From Pseudomonas arsenicoxydans (GTDB taxonomy: Bacteria > Pseudomonadota > Gammaproteobacteria > Pseudomonadales > Pseudomonadaceae), in contig NZ_LT629705.1 of the NCBI RefSeq assembly GCF_900103875.1, forward strand, positions 2,117,001 to 2,181,000: a stretch of DNA of 64,000 bases, read 5' to 3'. The position numbers and the translations under genes are program-made. The notes under the pieces were generated by a model. It saw only the letters and a list, made by a program, of their open reading frames with translations. It was not told the DNA's origin and did no database searches. Each line of letters begins with the position of its first letter. Position 1 is the first letter of the stretch. Shown here piece after piece: positions 1 to 9,447 of this stretch.

Positions 1-104
1 GCCAGGGCGGCAAATACCCAGGAGTCGGGGAACCAGCGTTCGGCAAAACTTGAACAGCGCAGGGCAAAGCGGGCGGAGCGGGTATCTTCGATATCAGCGG
101 CCAC
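1..104 (-). CDS. Short-chain fatty-acid transporter, N-terminal fragment
   Basis: The first 34 codons of a gene that runs off the left edge. The start is GTG at 104-102, preceded by an 'agagg' Shine-Dalgarno. The visible N-terminus contains ARFALRCSSFAERWFPDSW followed by the beginning of a hydrophobic segment. This resembles the start of the AtoE/TIGR00366 short-chain fatty-acid permeases of Pseudomonas, which are inner-membrane carriers for acetoacetate or butyrate. Only the cytoplasmic head and the edge of TM1 can be seen, so the family call rests on this short stretch. It is divergent from the MFS gene to the right. Confidence 0.55.
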   Translation of the reverse strand, partial: MAADIEDTRSARFALRCSSFAERWFPDSWVFAAL

Positions 105-316
105 GGGACTACCTCTAATTTTTATGTTTGTTATGGTCCGCGGGGGCTTTAAAGGCACTTCAAAGGCCCGTCTGGACAGGTGCCAACAGTAAATCAATCA
201 GTCATTTTTTGTGACGAAGTTTAGCCGGTCTGAGACTTTGGTCTAACGGGTTGTCCGTGGGCGCATTTGCGTAGACCATGAGCGCCTTGGTTTTTGCCTG
301 TGCCAGAGTTCTTTTC

Positions 317-1630
317 ATGACTGCCAACACCGATGCGCGCCCGGCGCCGTTTTCCCGCTCGGACTACAAGACCCTCGGTCTTGCGGCCCTTGGCGGCGCG
401 CTGGAAATCTACGATTTCATTATTTTCGTGTTTTTTGCGCTGACCCTCAGCCAGCTGTTCTTCCCGCCGCAAATGCCCGAGTGGCTGCGTTTGCTGCAAA
501 GCTTCGGCATCTTCGTCACCGGCTATCTGGCGCGTCCATTAGGTGGAATCCTGATGGCACATTTCGCCGACCGATTGGGGCGCAAGAAGGTGTTCAGCCT
601 GAGCATCCTGATGATGGCGCTGCCGTGCCTGCTGATCGGGATCATGCCGACCTACGCCCAGATCGGCTATTTCGCACCGCTGCTGCTGTTGGTCTTGCGG
701 GTTCTGCAAGGTGCGGCGGTGGGCGGTGAAGTGCCGAGCGCCTGGGTGTTCGTTGCCGAGCACGCACCCGCCGGGCATCGCGGATATGCCTTGGGCTTTC
801 TGCAGGCAGGGCTCACGTTTGGTTACCTGATCGGCGCCCTGACGGCGACCTTTCTGGCGCAGGCCTTCACCCCGGCGGAAATTCTCGATTACGCCTGGCG
901 TTACCCGTTCTTGCTGGGCGGCGTGTTTGGTGTGATTGGTGTCTGGCTACGCCGCTGGCTCAGTGAAACCCCGGTGTTCATGGCCATGCAGGCTCAGCGC
1001 GATGCGACGGTCGAACTGCCGCTGCGCACGGTCTTGCGTGAACATCGCCTGGCGATGTTGCCGGCGATGATCCTCACCTGCGTACTGACGTCGGCGGTGG
1101 TGGTGTTCGTGGTCATTACCCCGACCATGATGCAGAAAACCTTTGGCATGACCGCCAGCCACACCTTCGCCTTGAGTGCCTTGGGCATCGTTTTCCTGAA
1201 CATCGGCTGCGTCATCGCCGGGCTGCTGGTCGATCGCATCGGCGCCTGGCGCACCGTCATGCTCTATAGCCTGCTGCTGCCGCTGGGCATTGGTGTGCTC
1301 TATACGTGCTTGATCATCGGTGGCAACTGGATCGGCTTGGCGTACGCGATTGCCGGGCTTGGTTGCGGGGTTGTCGGTGCGGTGCCGTCGGTGATGGTCA
1401 GCCTGTTTCCGGCGCGGATCCGCGTTTCGGGAATTTCCTTCACCTACAACATTGCCTACGCGGCATGGGCGAGTATCACACCGCTGTTGCTGATCGGTCT
1501 GATGCCATGGAGCCCGTGGATCTGCGTGATCTTCTGTGCAGTGATGGGCGCGGTGGGCGTGAGCAGTGCGGCGTATTTCGGCACGCGAATGCCACGAGTC
1601 GAGCGCTGTCCGGCCGCTGACGCGATATGA
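317..1630 (+). CDS. MFS transporter, metabolite:H+ symporter type
   Basis: A 437-residue inner-membrane protein with about 12 hydrophobic segments. It has the MFS loop 2-3 signature (GYLARPLGG then HFADRLGRKKVF) and a matching second-half motif (DRIGAWR). The N-terminal pattern LGGALEIYDFIIF is typical of the ProP/ShiA/citrate metabolite:H+ symporter branch, so the substrate is probably a carboxylate or osmolyte; it cannot be named from sequence. I chose the ATG at 317. An in-frame ATG at 278 would add 13 residues but has no better ribosome site. It stands alone between divergent and co-oriented neighbours. Confidence 0.8.
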   Translation: MTANTDARPAPFSRSDYKTLGLAALGGALEIYDFIIFVFFALTLSQLFFPPQMPEWLRLLQSFGIFVTGYLARPLGGILMAHFADRLGRKKVFSLSILMMALPCLLIGIMPTYAQIGYFAPLLLLVLRVLQGAAVGGEVPSAWVFVAEHAPAGHRGYALGFLQAGLTFGYLIGALTATFLAQAFTPAEILDYAWRYPFLLGGVFGVIGVWLRRWLSETPVFMAMQAQRDATVELPLRTVLREHRLAMLPAMILTCVLTSAVVVFVVITPTMMQKTFGMTASHTFALSALGIVFLNIGCVIAGLLVDRIGAWRTVMLYSLLLPLGIGVLYTCLIIGGNWIGLAYAIAGLGCGVVGAVPSVMVSLFPARIRVSGISFTYNIAYAAWASITPLLLIGLMPWSPWICVIFCAVMGAVGVSSAAYFGTRMPRVERCPAADAI

Positions 1631-1759
1631 AAGAAGAGCTGGGTATCGATGTCGGAACTATTTTTGTAGGACAAGACTGAAGCGCTCTTCAGAAAATGCC
1701 CGCAAGGCCGATGGTTAGGCTGCATACCGCTTTCTACCTCTGTCCATCGGTGCTTTCCC

Positions 1760-3076
1760 ATGTTCAACAAACGCTTAAAGCAGGAGCTTTCGGCTCTTCG
1801 CGAGGAACTCTCCAGCCTTCAGCAAGTGAGGGACAGTCTGGAAAGCGAGATGCTGGTTCTCACCCTTGACCCCAATGGGCGGATTCAATCGGTCAATCAG
1901 AACTTCATCGACGAGATGCTCTACAAGAGCAGCGACCTGATCGGCCGGGACCTCGAAGACATTGTCCCGGTTCATGTGAAGTCGGACGAATTTCACCACC
2001 GCTTCAAGTCTGCACTGACCCGTGGCGAGCACTTTGCCGGCGCCGTGCGTTTGCTGCGTGGTAATGGCCAGGAAGCGTGGCTGCGTTCGATTGCGCAACC
2101 CGTGCGGTCTTCGAACGGCAAGATCAAGTGTTTCTCGATTTACTCCAGCGACCTGACCCGCACCATCGAGGCGTCCCGCGAACATGAGAACCTGATTGGC
2201 GCGCTGGTGCGTTCCACGGCGGTGATCGAGTTCGATCTCAATGGCAACGTGCTGGCGGCCAACGAGCGGTTCCTCAGCGGCATGGGTTACAGCCTGGCGC
2301 AGATCAAAGGCAAACATCACCGCATGTTCTGCGCGCCAGAGGACTACAACAGTGCTGAGTATCAGAATTTCTGGCGCCGCCTGAACGCGGGCGAGTTCGT
2401 TGCTGAACGCTTCAAGCGTGTGGACAGCCACGGTCGTGTGGTCTGGCTGGAGGCGTCTTACAACCCGGTATTGGACGCCAACAACAAGCTCTACAAAGTG
2501 GTGAAGTTCGCCACCGTGATAACCGATCAAGTCAATCAGGAGCAGGCGGTCGCCGAAGCGGCCAATATCGCTTACAGCACCTCCCAGCAAACCGACCAGA
2601 GCGCCCAACGCGGCACGGCGGTGGTGACGCAGGCGGTGAATGTGATGCGCGACCTGGCCAAACACATGCAAACCGCCGGCGAAGGCATCGAAGCACTGAA
2701 CGAGCAATCGCTGGTCATCGGCACCATCGTCAAAACCATCAGCGGCATTGCCGAACAGACCAACCTGCTGGCGCTTAACGCGGCCATCGAAGCGGCGCGT
2801 GCCGGTGAACAGGGGCGGGGGTTTGCCGTGGTTGCGGACGAAGTCCGGCAACTGGCTTCGCGCACCAGCCAGGCCACCGATGAAATCGTCGGCGTGGTGC
2901 GCCAGAACCAGGACATGGCGCGCAACGCCGTGGCCCTGATGACCGACGGCCAACTCCAGGCCGAACAAGGTCTGGCACTGGCGGCGGAGGCGGGCACGGT
3001 GATCGTCGAGATCCAGGACGGTGCGCAGAAAGTAGTGAATGCGGTCGGGCAGTTTGCCAATCAGCTGTCGACTTGA
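1760..3076 (+). CDS. Soluble PAS-PAS methyl-accepting chemotaxis protein (BdlA-like)
   Basis: 438 residues. An N-terminal coiled coil (about 1-30) is followed by two PAS domains (about 30-135 and 150-260). A shortened MCP signalling hairpin (about 265-435) contains the invariant tip [20 protein letters not shown]. No transmembrane segment or HAMP domain is visible, so this is a cytoplasmic receptor. Domain order and length match BdlA of P. aeruginosa (biofilm dispersal) and Aer-2-like sensors, in which the PAS domains sense redox or oxygen cues. Whether it binds haem or FAD cannot be told here. It is monocistronic. Confidence 0.85.
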   Translation: MFNKRLKQELSALREELSSLQQVRDSLESEMLVLTLDPNGRIQSVNQNFIDEMLYKSSDLIGRDLEDIVPVHVKSDEFHHRFKSALTRGEHFAGAVRLLRGNGQEAWLRSIAQPVRSSNGKIKCFSIYSSDLTRTIEASREHENLIGALVRSTAVIEFDLNGNVLAANERFLSGMGYSLAQIKGKHHRMFCAPEDYNSAEYQNFWRRLNAGEFVAERFKRVDSHGRVVWLEASYNPVLDANNKLYKVVKFATVITDQVNQEQAVAEAANIAYSTSQQTDQSAQRGTAVVTQAVNVMRDLAKHMQTAGEGIEALNEQSLVIGTIVKTISGIAEQTNLLALNAAIEAARAGEQGRGFAVVADEVRQLASRTSQATDEIVGVVRQNQDMARNAVALMTDGQLQAEQGLALAAEAGTVIVEIQDGAQKVVNAVGQFANQLST

Positions 3077-3133
3077 TGCCTGCCCTCCTGGTGGAAGTCG
3101 CTACAATCGGCGTTTTCCCCAGGAGCAGCCCTC

Positions 3134-3733
3134 ATGAGCGTTTCTCACCGCCGTCCGGTTCCCTTGTCCAAGGCTTATCGCCTGCTCAATCACGGGCCGA
3201 CCGTGCTGGTCAGCGCGGCGCATGATGGCCAGCGCAATATCATGGCCGCCGCCTGGGCCATGCCGCTGGATTTCGAACCGCCAAAAATTGCCGTGGTGCT
3301 GGATAAATCCACTTGGACCCGGCAACTGCTGGAAGCTTCGGGAACGTTCGTGTTGAACGTTCCCTGCGCTGCTCAGGCCGATATCGTGCAGACCGTTGGC
3401 TCGACATCGGGCCTGGAACTGACCCAAAGCCACGGCCAGGACAAGTTTCAGACCTATGGCCTGCAGACGTTCAACGGTGAGCTGATCGACGCCCCCCTGC
3501 TTGAAGGCTGTGTCGCCTGGCTGGAATGCCGGTTGCTGCCGGAGCCCGACAACCATCAACAGTACGATCTGTTCCTGGCCGAAGTGATTGCCGCCCAGGC
3601 CGATGAGCGTGTGTTCAGCGAGGGGCGTTGGCACTTCGAAGGGCACGATGCCTTGCGCACCTTGCACCACGTGGCGGGCGGGCATTTCTTGACGATCGGC
3701 GATCCGGTGGACGGCAAGACGTTGCAGGTGTAA
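3134..3733 (+). CDS. Flavin reductase family protein (FMN-binding split barrel)
   Basis: 199 residues with the flavin_reductase-like split-barrel pattern: PVLVSAAHD-like strand (TVLVSAAHDGQ), NIMAAAWAMPLDFEPPKI, DKSTWT and FVLNVPC. This is the class that binds FMN and reduces it with NAD(P)H or acts as an oxidoreductase for small substrates. The start ATG at 3134 follows 'ccccaggagcag', a good Shine-Dalgarno. The gene ends in a bidirectional terminator shared with the convergent membrane-protein gene. Physiological substrate unknown. Confidence 0.8.
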   Translation: MSVSHRRPVPLSKAYRLLNHGPTVLVSAAHDGQRNIMAAAWAMPLDFEPPKIAVVLDKSTWTRQLLEASGTFVLNVPCAAQADIVQTVGSTSGLELTQSHGQDKFQTYGLQTFNGELIDAPLLEGCVAWLECRLLPEPDNHQQYDLFLAEVIAAQADERVFSEGRWHFEGHDALRTLHHVAGGHFLTIGDPVDGKTLQV

Positions 3734-3747
3734 GCCCGGGGGGCTTA
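3731..3747. terminator. Bidirectional terminator between convergent genes
   Basis: A perfect 7-bp stem, taagccc / gggctta, with a GGG loop lies exactly at the shared end of the flavin reductase gene and the convergent membrane-protein gene. It overlaps both stop codons. No strong T-run follows, so termination strength is uncertain. Confidence 0.5.
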
Positions 3748-4269
3748 CAAGCGAATGTGATTTTTCGGATGGCTGCGCGTCGGGCGGGTCATCAGAAAAT
3801 CGTGCAACAACGACACCGATGCCGAGAACACCAGGGTCATGGCGCAATACAGGGCCGTGGTCAGCCAATGGTTCAGCGAGATCGGTGCCTCGTCCATGAA
3901 CGGTGCGATCATCAGAAACCCGACGATCGCCCCAAGCCCCGTGCGCAGTAGCGTCAGGAAACTGGTCCCGACTTCCGCCGTTACCTTGTAGATCGTCTCG
4001 AACCGATCGCGCATACGGTCGCTTTTCAACCGGTGGATTTTCTTGTGGATGCACACCGCCACATAGATCGTCAGCAGGCACCCACCGTGGTTGAGAATAG
4101 GGGCGCTGGCCAGCAATGACTGGAGAATGGCTTGCAGTTCGGCCTGGTTGGTCGAGTTGATCAACAGGGGCACTGCGCCAAGAATGAAGCCCACGATCAG
4201 CTCTGTTTTAAAGCGTCTCAAAAACACACCGGAATCTTTGCGCGAATTGCTCTTCCAACGGTTGCTCAT
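3745..4269 (-). CDS. Hypothetical small inner-membrane protein
   Basis: 174 residues from the ATG at 4269. An upstream extension to 4494 is possible in frame but has poor, Cys/His/Arg-rich composition, so I rejected it. A basic N-terminus (MSNRWKSNSRKDSG) leads into hydrophobic segments near residues 20-36, 50-75, 105-125 and 140-160, so it probably has four transmembrane helices. I do not recognise a family. It is convergent with the flavin reductase gene and stands alone. Function unknown. Confidence 0.6.
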   Translation of the reverse strand: MSNRWKSNSRKDSGVFLRRFKTELIVGFILGAVPLLINSTNQAELQAILQSLLASAPILNHGGCLLTIYVAVCIHKKIHRLKSDRMRDRFETIYKVTAEVGTSFLTLLRTGLGAIVGFLMIAPFMDEAPISLNHWLTTALYCAMTLVFSASVSLLHDFLMTRPTRSHPKNHIRL

Positions 4270-4456
4270 CAAATGTAACGCCTTGGTGGTTGTGAAAAAG
4301 TGAAGGGAGCGCAGAGGCTCTTGGCAGTGAGACCGATGGGTCAAACTGTGACGTCTGCGCTCCGTGAAACACTTTAAAACAACCGCTGAAACACTTATGT
4401 ATGAAGCTTCCGAGTACGTTGGAAGGCATTTCCTACCGTGCTGTGGTCTGCGGGTT

Positions 4457-4825
4457 TCACACCCATATATCGTTCTGAGCGGTGCATTCGCCACCTTCGC
4501 GGCCGGTGTTCAACACGCCTTTAGGTTCGATCAACAGCAACTTTACTTCTTGTGTGGCAGAGGGTTTGTGCTCGACTCCCTTTGGCACCACATACATTTC
4601 GCCTGCGTTCACCAGAACGTGGCCATCGCGAAAGTCGATGCGCAATTGCCCTTCGAGAACGATGAAGGTTTCATCGGTATCAAGGTGATCGTGCCAGATG
4701 AAATCCCCCAGCAGTTTCACCACTTTGAACTGGTAGTCATTCATTTCGGCGATGACTCGCGGCGACCAGTGCGCGTCGATCCGGGTGATTTTTTCAGCGA
4801 AGTTCAGGCTGTGGTAATCGTTCAT
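4457..4825 (-). CDS. Cupin-domain protein
   Basis: 122 residues forming one small cupin barrel. The metal-site motifs are visible as WHDHLDTDETFIVLEGQL (HxHx-E cluster) and, in the second half, a PKGVEHKP loop with His. Single-domain cupins of this size bind a divalent metal and act as isomerases, dioxygenases or ligand sensors; the substrate cannot be deduced. It lies just downstream of, and on the same strand as, the AraC regulator (88 bp apart), so it may be co-transcribed or regulated by it. Confidence 0.8.
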   Translation of the reverse strand: MNDYHSLNFAEKITRIDAHWSPRVIAEMNDYQFKVVKLLGDFIWHDHLDTDETFIVLEGQLRIDFRDGHVLVNAGEMYVVPKGVEHKPSATQEVKLLLIEPKGVLNTGREGGECTAQNDIWV

Positions 4826-4913
4826 GAGCAGGCCTCGTGGTTGATCGTGAACCCACGTTAACCAGCCCGTCGGCAGGCTTCTTGTACGATTGTGCGTGGC
4901 TTGTGCGAGTGAC

Positions 4914-5726
4914 TCAGCGGCGATGCATTTTCATCCAGCGGGCGGGCGACAAGCCGTAGGTCTTGCTGAATTGCCGGGTCATGTGGCTCTGATCGGTGAA
5001 GCCGGCGATCAGCGCGGCGCTGACCAGTGACTGGCCCTGGATAAGCAGCGAGCGGACCATGTCCAGGCGACGCATGGTCAGATAACGATAAGGGCTGGTG
5101 CCGAACAACAGGCGAAAATCGCGCGACAGGCTCCAGCGGTCGCGACCGCTGTGTTGTGCCAGTTCCTCCAGGGTTACGGTGCGATCCAGGGCGCTGTGGA
5201 TGAACGCCCGCGCGCGTTCCGCCGCCACGTAGTCGAAGCTCTGACGCTGGGAGGAGGTCGCTCCCGAAACGCTGTTCAAGGCCTGCGCCAGATCGAACAA
5301 CGCGTCCTGTTCCTCCAAGGGATCGAGAGGGCAATCGAGGCTGCGCAGCAATACGTCAGTGGCGGCGAACAAGCGCGGGTCAGTCGATAATCCGGTCTTG
5401 ATGAAGGGCAGCGGCTTGCCGCCGAGGATCTGCTGAATCAGCGCCGGTTCGATGTACATCATCTGGTATTTGAACCCGGCCTCGGTGCCCGCTTCGCCAT
5501 CGTGGGCTTCGTCCGGGTGCAGTACCAAGGTCCCGCCCGGCAGGCTGTGGCGCCAGGCGCCGCGGTACTGGAAGCTCTGCACGCCGGCCAGGGTGCGGCC
5601 GATCGCATAGGTGTCGTGGCGGTGAAGGTCGTAACCGTGGCCCGCAAAAAACGCCTCGAAACGTTGAACCCCGCCAACGTCGGGCGCGCGGTGAAACCAA
5701 TCGATGGGCGTGGTGTGCCGGACCAT
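4914..5726 (-). CDS. AraC-family transcriptional regulator
   Basis: 270 residues. An N-terminal AraC_binding cupin (about 20-140; HRHDTYAIG, HPDEAHDG) precedes a C-terminal double helix-turn-helix (about 165-265). The HTH has the family signature around GFTDQSHMTRQFSKTYGLSP and ends ARWMKM. It is the type of AraC protein often paired with LysE-family exporters, but none lies beside it here; the neighbours are a cupin gene and an MFS gene on the same strand. The start ATG at 5726 is the first in the domain. Confidence 0.85.
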   Translation of the reverse strand: MVRHTTPIDWFHRAPDVGGVQRFEAFFAGHGYDLHRHDTYAIGRTLAGVQSFQYRGAWRHSLPGGTLVLHPDEAHDGEAGTEAGFKYQMMYIEPALIQQILGGKPLPFIKTGLSTDPRLFAATDVLLRSLDCPLDPLEEQDALFDLAQALNSVSGATSSQRQSFDYVAAERARAFIHSALDRTVTLEELAQHSGRDRWSLSRDFRLLFGTSPYRYLTMRRLDMVRSLLIQGQSLVSAALIAGFTDQSHMTRQFSKTYGLSPARWMKMHRR

Positions 5727-5840
5727 GGAAGTGATGTCTTGAACTCAGTTAAGAGCACGGTAACCCAGTGAACCGCTACCTGTCTAAACGCCCGGGTTAA
5801 AGATGTTCACCGCGTATCGATGGCCAATGGTCGAGGCTCG

Positions 5841-7112
5841 TCAGGTCAACGCCTCAGCCTCATCCATCGTATGGCGAGGGGCAGCACGCAACCGGTTGAG
5901 GGTTTCGGGCATGGCCAGCAGCAGCAACGCAAATGCTGCCGCCGCGATCCCGGCCAGGGTTAGGAACGCTGCGTCATACCCCGCCTGTTGAACCACTATT
6001 CCGGCGAGGCCGTTGCTCAAGGCCGCTCCCAGGCCAAACACGGTCGACAGGGCACCGAGGCTGACATTGAAACGCCCGGTGCCTTGGGTCAAGTCTTTGA
6101 CCACCACCGGAAACAACGCCCCGAACACACCCGCGCCGACGCCATCCAGCAACTGCACCGCCACCAGCCAGTACGGGTCATCCGACAGGAGATACAGCAC
6201 CGCGCGCAGTGGCAGGATCAGGAAACCGGCCAGCAGTAACGGTTTTCGCCCCCACACATCCGCTTTCCACCCCACCAGTAACGCCACCGGCACCATCACC
6301 AGTTGCGCCGCGACAATGCAGGCCGACGTCAACGGCGTGGCCATCTGCAAATTCACCAGTGACAGCTTCTGACTGACCAGCGGCAACATCGCCGCATTCG
6401 CCAGATGGAACAGGCCACAACAGATGGCGAACACCAGCAGCGGTCGGTTGTGCAGCAAGACACTCAAGCCTGAAGGGTTTATGTCATGGGAGGGGCCTTC
6501 GGGATCAAAGCCTCGTGCCACGTCGTGATCAATGGCGTGCGGCGAAATAAAACTGATGGCAATTACGCTGGCCAACGCCATCAGCGCCATCAGGTAAAAC
6601 ACCGCCACCGGGCCAAAGAGGTAAGCAAAACCACCGGCCAGCAACGCCGCAACGGCATTGCCCGCGTGATTGAAGGTTTCATTGCGCCCGGTTCGACGGG
6701 TAAAGGCCCGAGGCCCGGTGATCCCCAGGGAGATCGCCGCAATCGCTGGGGCAAATACCGACGCCGCTACCGCACTGAGCGCCTGGGTCATGGCCACCAG
6801 CGTGAATGAAGTAATGAACGGCAGCAGCAGGCAACTCGCGGTGACCAGCAGCGCCGCGACAATGATCACGCCGCGTTTGCGGTGCGTTCTATCGATCAGT
6901 GCGCCGGCCGGCGTTTGCGTCAGCAGTGCCGCGATTCCCGCCAGCGTCATCACCAGGCCGATACTGGCCGGCTCCCAGTGATGTACCGCCAGCAAATAAA
7001 TCGCCAGATACGGCCCTAATCCATCACGCACGTCGGCGAGAAAAAAGTTGAGCCCGTCCAGTGAGAGGGCGTTGCGACGGTCGGAGTGAGCGTTCAAGGG
7101 CGGCCTCTTCAT
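5841..7112 (-). CDS. MFS transporter
   Basis: 423 residues with about 12 transmembrane helices. The loop 2-3 motif (GALIDRTHRKRG) and its repeat in the second half (GWKADVWGRKP) place it in the major facilitator superfamily. The N-terminal LNFFLADVRDGLGPYLAIYL resembles the drug/H+ or sugar-efflux-like carriers annotated only as MFS in Pseudomonas. Substrate unknown. It is divergent from ddl, sharing a 120-bp intergenic region. Confidence 0.8.
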   Translation of the reverse strand: MKRPPLNAHSDRRNALSLDGLNFFLADVRDGLGPYLAIYLLAVHHWEPASIGLVMTLAGIAALLTQTPAGALIDRTHRKRGVIIVAALLVTASCLLLPFITSFTLVAMTQALSAVAASVFAPAIAAISLGITGPRAFTRRTGRNETFNHAGNAVAALLAGGFAYLFGPVAVFYLMALMALASVIAISFISPHAIDHDVARGFDPEGPSHDINPSGLSVLLHNRPLLVFAICCGLFHLANAAMLPLVSQKLSLVNLQMATPLTSACIVAAQLVMVPVALLVGWKADVWGRKPLLLAGFLILPLRAVLYLLSDDPYWLVAVQLLDGVGAGVFGALFPVVVKDLTQGTGRFNVSLGALSTVFGLGAALSNGLAGIVVQQAGYDAAFLTLAGIAAAAFALLLLAMPETLNRLRAAPRHTMDEAEALT

Positions 7113-7234
7113 GACGGGAGCGCAGGGGCAGATTGCGTATTAGCAATGACTCATTGAAACGGCACGAAGTTTCAGTCTTTAACTCAGCCGCTCGGCCGTG
7201 TTATGAAACAGCCATTCACAAAGGGAGCCAGGTA

Positions 7235-8329
7235 ATGAGCAAGCTGCGGGTAGGGGTTATTTTTGGTGGTCGTTCGGCTGAGCATGAAGTGTCTCTTCAA
7301 TCGGCTAAAAACATTGTCGATGCGCTCGATCGTTCGCGCTTCGAACCGGTGCTGATCGGTATCGACAAACAAGGCCACTGGCACCTCAACGACCCTTCGA
7401 ACTTCCTGCTCAACCAGGAAAATCCGGCCCTGATCGCCCTCAACCAGTCCAACCGCGAACTCGCTGTGGTGCCGGGCAAGGCCAGTCAACAGTTGGTGGA
7501 AACGTCCGGTCAGGAGTTGCTGGGCCACGTCGATGTGATCTTCCCGATCGTGCACGGCACGCTGGGGGAAGACGGTTGTCTGCAAGGCTTGCTGCGCATG
7601 GCCGACCTGCCGTTTGTCGGCTCCGATGTGCTGGGCTCCGCGGTCTGCATGGACAAGGACATCAGCAAGCGCCTGCTGCGAGATGCCGGCTTGGCGGTTA
7701 CGCCGTTCGTGACCTTGACCCGCACCAGCGCGGCGCGCACCAGCTTCACTGAGGTCCAGGGCAAGCTCGGCCTGCCGATGTTCGTCAAACCGGCGAATCA
7801 GGGTTCTTCCGTGGGTGTCAGCAAGGTCAACGACGAAGCTGAGTACACGGCGGCAGTGGAACTGGCCTTGGGTTTCGATGAAAAAGTGTTGATCGAGTCC
7901 GCCGTCAGTGGCCGCGAGATTGAATGCGCCGTGCTCGGCAACGAGGACGCCATCGCCAGTGGTTGCGGCGAGATCGTGGTGCGCAGTGGCTTCTATTCCT
8001 ACGACAGCAAGTACATCGACGCTCAAGCGGCACAAGTAGTGGTGCCGGCGGATATCAGCAACGAGGCGAGTGAGCGCATCCGTGCCTTGGCCGTGGAAGC
8101 GTTTCACGTGCTGGGCTGTTCTGGGCTGGCGCGGGTCGACGTATTCCTGACCGACAGCGGCGAAGTGTTGATCAACGAGATCAACTCATTACCCGGCTTC
8201 ACCCGCATCAGCATGTACCCCAAGCTGTGGCAGGCCGCCGGCATGACGTACAGCGAACTGGTGAGCCGCTTGATCGATCTGGCGCTGGAGAAGCACAATG
8301 CGCGGCAGGCGTTGAAGATCACTCGCTAA
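7235..8329 (+). CDS. ddl: D-alanine--D-alanine ligase
   Basis: 364 residues. This cytoplasmic ATP-grasp ligase joins two D-Ala for peptidoglycan. Visible family marks are [13 protein letters not shown] at the N-terminus, the ATP-grasp core [15 protein letters not shown], and the C-terminal metal/substrate segment [20 protein letters not shown]. The start ATG at 7235 has an 'aaagggagcc' ribosome site; an upstream in-frame ATG at 7133 gives an unrelated extension. It stands outside the mur-ftsQ cluster and has the length of the DdlA paralogue. Confidence 0.93.
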   Translation: MSKLRVGVIFGGRSAEHEVSLQSAKNIVDALDRSRFEPVLIGIDKQGHWHLNDPSNFLLNQENPALIALNQSNRELAVVPGKASQQLVETSGQELLGHVDVIFPIVHGTLGEDGCLQGLLRMADLPFVGSDVLGSAVCMDKDISKRLLRDAGLAVTPFVTLTRTSAARTSFTEVQGKLGLPMFVKPANQGSSVGVSKVNDEAEYTAAVELALGFDEKVLIESAVSGREIECAVLGNEDAIASGCGEIVVRSGFYSYDSKYIDAQAAQVVVPADISNEASERIRALAVEAFHVLGCSGLARVDVFLTDSGEVLINEINSLPGFTRISMYPKLWQAAGMTYSELVSRLIDLALEKHNARQALKITR

Positions 8330-8490
8330 TGCGCAACGTGATGCAAAAATGAATAGAGGACGTCACGGAAGTCAGCGCACATAGGGTATTCAAAGGCCCC
8401 ATCAGTCATTTGCGGCCTGGTGAGGTGAGCGCACATTATTTTGGGTGCTCCGGCCGGATCCACGATGGACTGGAGAGCTTGGACTTCATC

Positions 8491-8514
8491 GTCAGCCAGC
8501 CAATTTTGGCTGAC
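8491..8514 (-). terminator. Hairpin downstream of higBA
   Basis: An 8-bp perfect stem, gtcagcca / tggctgac, with an 8-nt loop starts 7 bp beyond the higA stop. It lacks a clear T-run on the minus strand, so termination is plausible rather than shown. Confidence 0.35.
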
Positions 8515-8520
8515 GCTTGA

Positions 8521-8892
8521 TCAAGCTTGCTTGACCGGTTTGATCAAGCTCTCTGCTGGTATCCCGAATAGTTCATGTAGTTTCCATATCATCGGGAGCG
8601 TCAATGCACGCTTGCCATTGAGTACTTCGTAAACCCGGTTTGTTCGGCCAATGGCGGGCGCAAGGTCTGCGGCGGACAAGCCGGATTGCTCCATGCGAAA
8701 TTTGATTGCATCGATTGGGTTGGGCAGATCAACCGGAAATTGCTTCGCTTCATAAGCTTCGATAAGCGTGATCATAACGTCGAAATAATCCCCTTCAGGG
8801 GTGCCAGGTTCTGGCTCATTGTCGAACAGTGCAGATACATCCCTGAGGGCTGCTCGGTAGTCCTCGTCGGTGTGAATCGGATGAATGTTCAT
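8521..8892 (-). CDS. higA: HigA-family antitoxin
   Basis: 123 residues. The C-terminal half (about 60-115) is an XRE-type helix-turn-helix (GLSAADLAPAIGRTNRVYEVLNG split across the two helices). The N-terminal half is acidic (EPEPGTPEGDYFDVM) and probably wraps the toxin, as in HigA antitoxins that also repress their own promoter. It begins 3 nt after the higB stop, and the toxin-first order is the diagnostic arrangement of higBA loci. Confidence 0.85.
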   Translation of the reverse strand: MNIHPIHTDEDYRAALRDVSALFDNEPEPGTPEGDYFDVMITLIEAYEAKQFPVDLPNPIDAIKFRMEQSGLSAADLAPAIGRTNRVYEVLNGKRALTLPMIWKLHELFGIPAESLIKPVKQA

Positions 8893-8895
8893 TGA

Positions 8896-9198
8896 TTACT
8901 CCATCTCGACGGTATCGGCGTCGATTGCGTCGTACTGCTTGTGAGTACCGACAAATTTTATGTATACGGCGCCGAAGCGATAAGCCACAGCGACTACCAA
9001 CCGAAAGTCATTACCTTTGATGTTGAACACGACTCTGCGGCTCTTGAGAATGCTGGCGGTAGCAAAGTGAGCTTTTATATTTGCAGGCGTTTTCCACTCG
9101 GCATTTTTTGTTTCGTCGACCCACGCCAGGAAGGGTTGCTCAGAATCTGGGTATCGCTCCCAAAAACTTTTCAGCTGACTAATGGCGATAATTCTCAT
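8896..9198 (-). CDS. higB: HigB-family mRNA interferase toxin
   Basis: 100 residues with the HigB/RelE-like fold pattern: an N-terminal helix with a Trp (KSFWERYPDSEQPFLAWVDE), then strands with RRVVFNIKGNDFRLVV and a C-terminal VKFVGTHKQYD-like segment (YIKFVGTHKQYDAID). The basic and His residues in the last motif match the active-site region of ribosome-dependent mRNases that cleave mRNA on the ribosome. It is the first gene of the two-gene operon. The 250-bp gap upstream carries its promoter and the ggt terminator. Confidence 0.85.
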   Translation of the reverse strand: MRIIAISQLKSFWERYPDSEQPFLAWVDETKNAEWKTPANIKAHFATASILKSRRVVFNIKGNDFRLVVAVAYRFGAVYIKFVGTHKQYDAIDADTVEME

Positions 9199-9399
9199 GG
9201 AGTGATCCTAGTCCCGCGCTGGGACTGATGCAAGTCTATGGAGGTGTAGCCGATGGATGGAGCGGATTCGACTTTGTATTTAGGGGCTTTGCTTCGCTGA
9301 GCTGAAGTGAAAAAACGATCTTTGAACTCTATCGAAGAAGCAGCCGGTTGCGGGTAAGAAAAAGCGGCGCGAGAAAGCCGATCGGGACTCATTACATAT

Positions 9400-9430
9400 A
9401 AAAAAAGGCCTACCCCTCGGTAAGCCTTTT
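9400..9430 (-). terminator. Rho-independent terminator of ggt
   Basis: On the minus strand, a stem aaaaggctta-cc / gg-taggcctttt is followed by a T-run, 18 bp beyond the ggt stop. It has the same GGCTTACC...GGTAGGCC design as the stranded tRNA-Met terminator near 12,600. Confidence 0.8.
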
Positions 9431-9447
9431 CCTCTGCAGCGTAGGAC

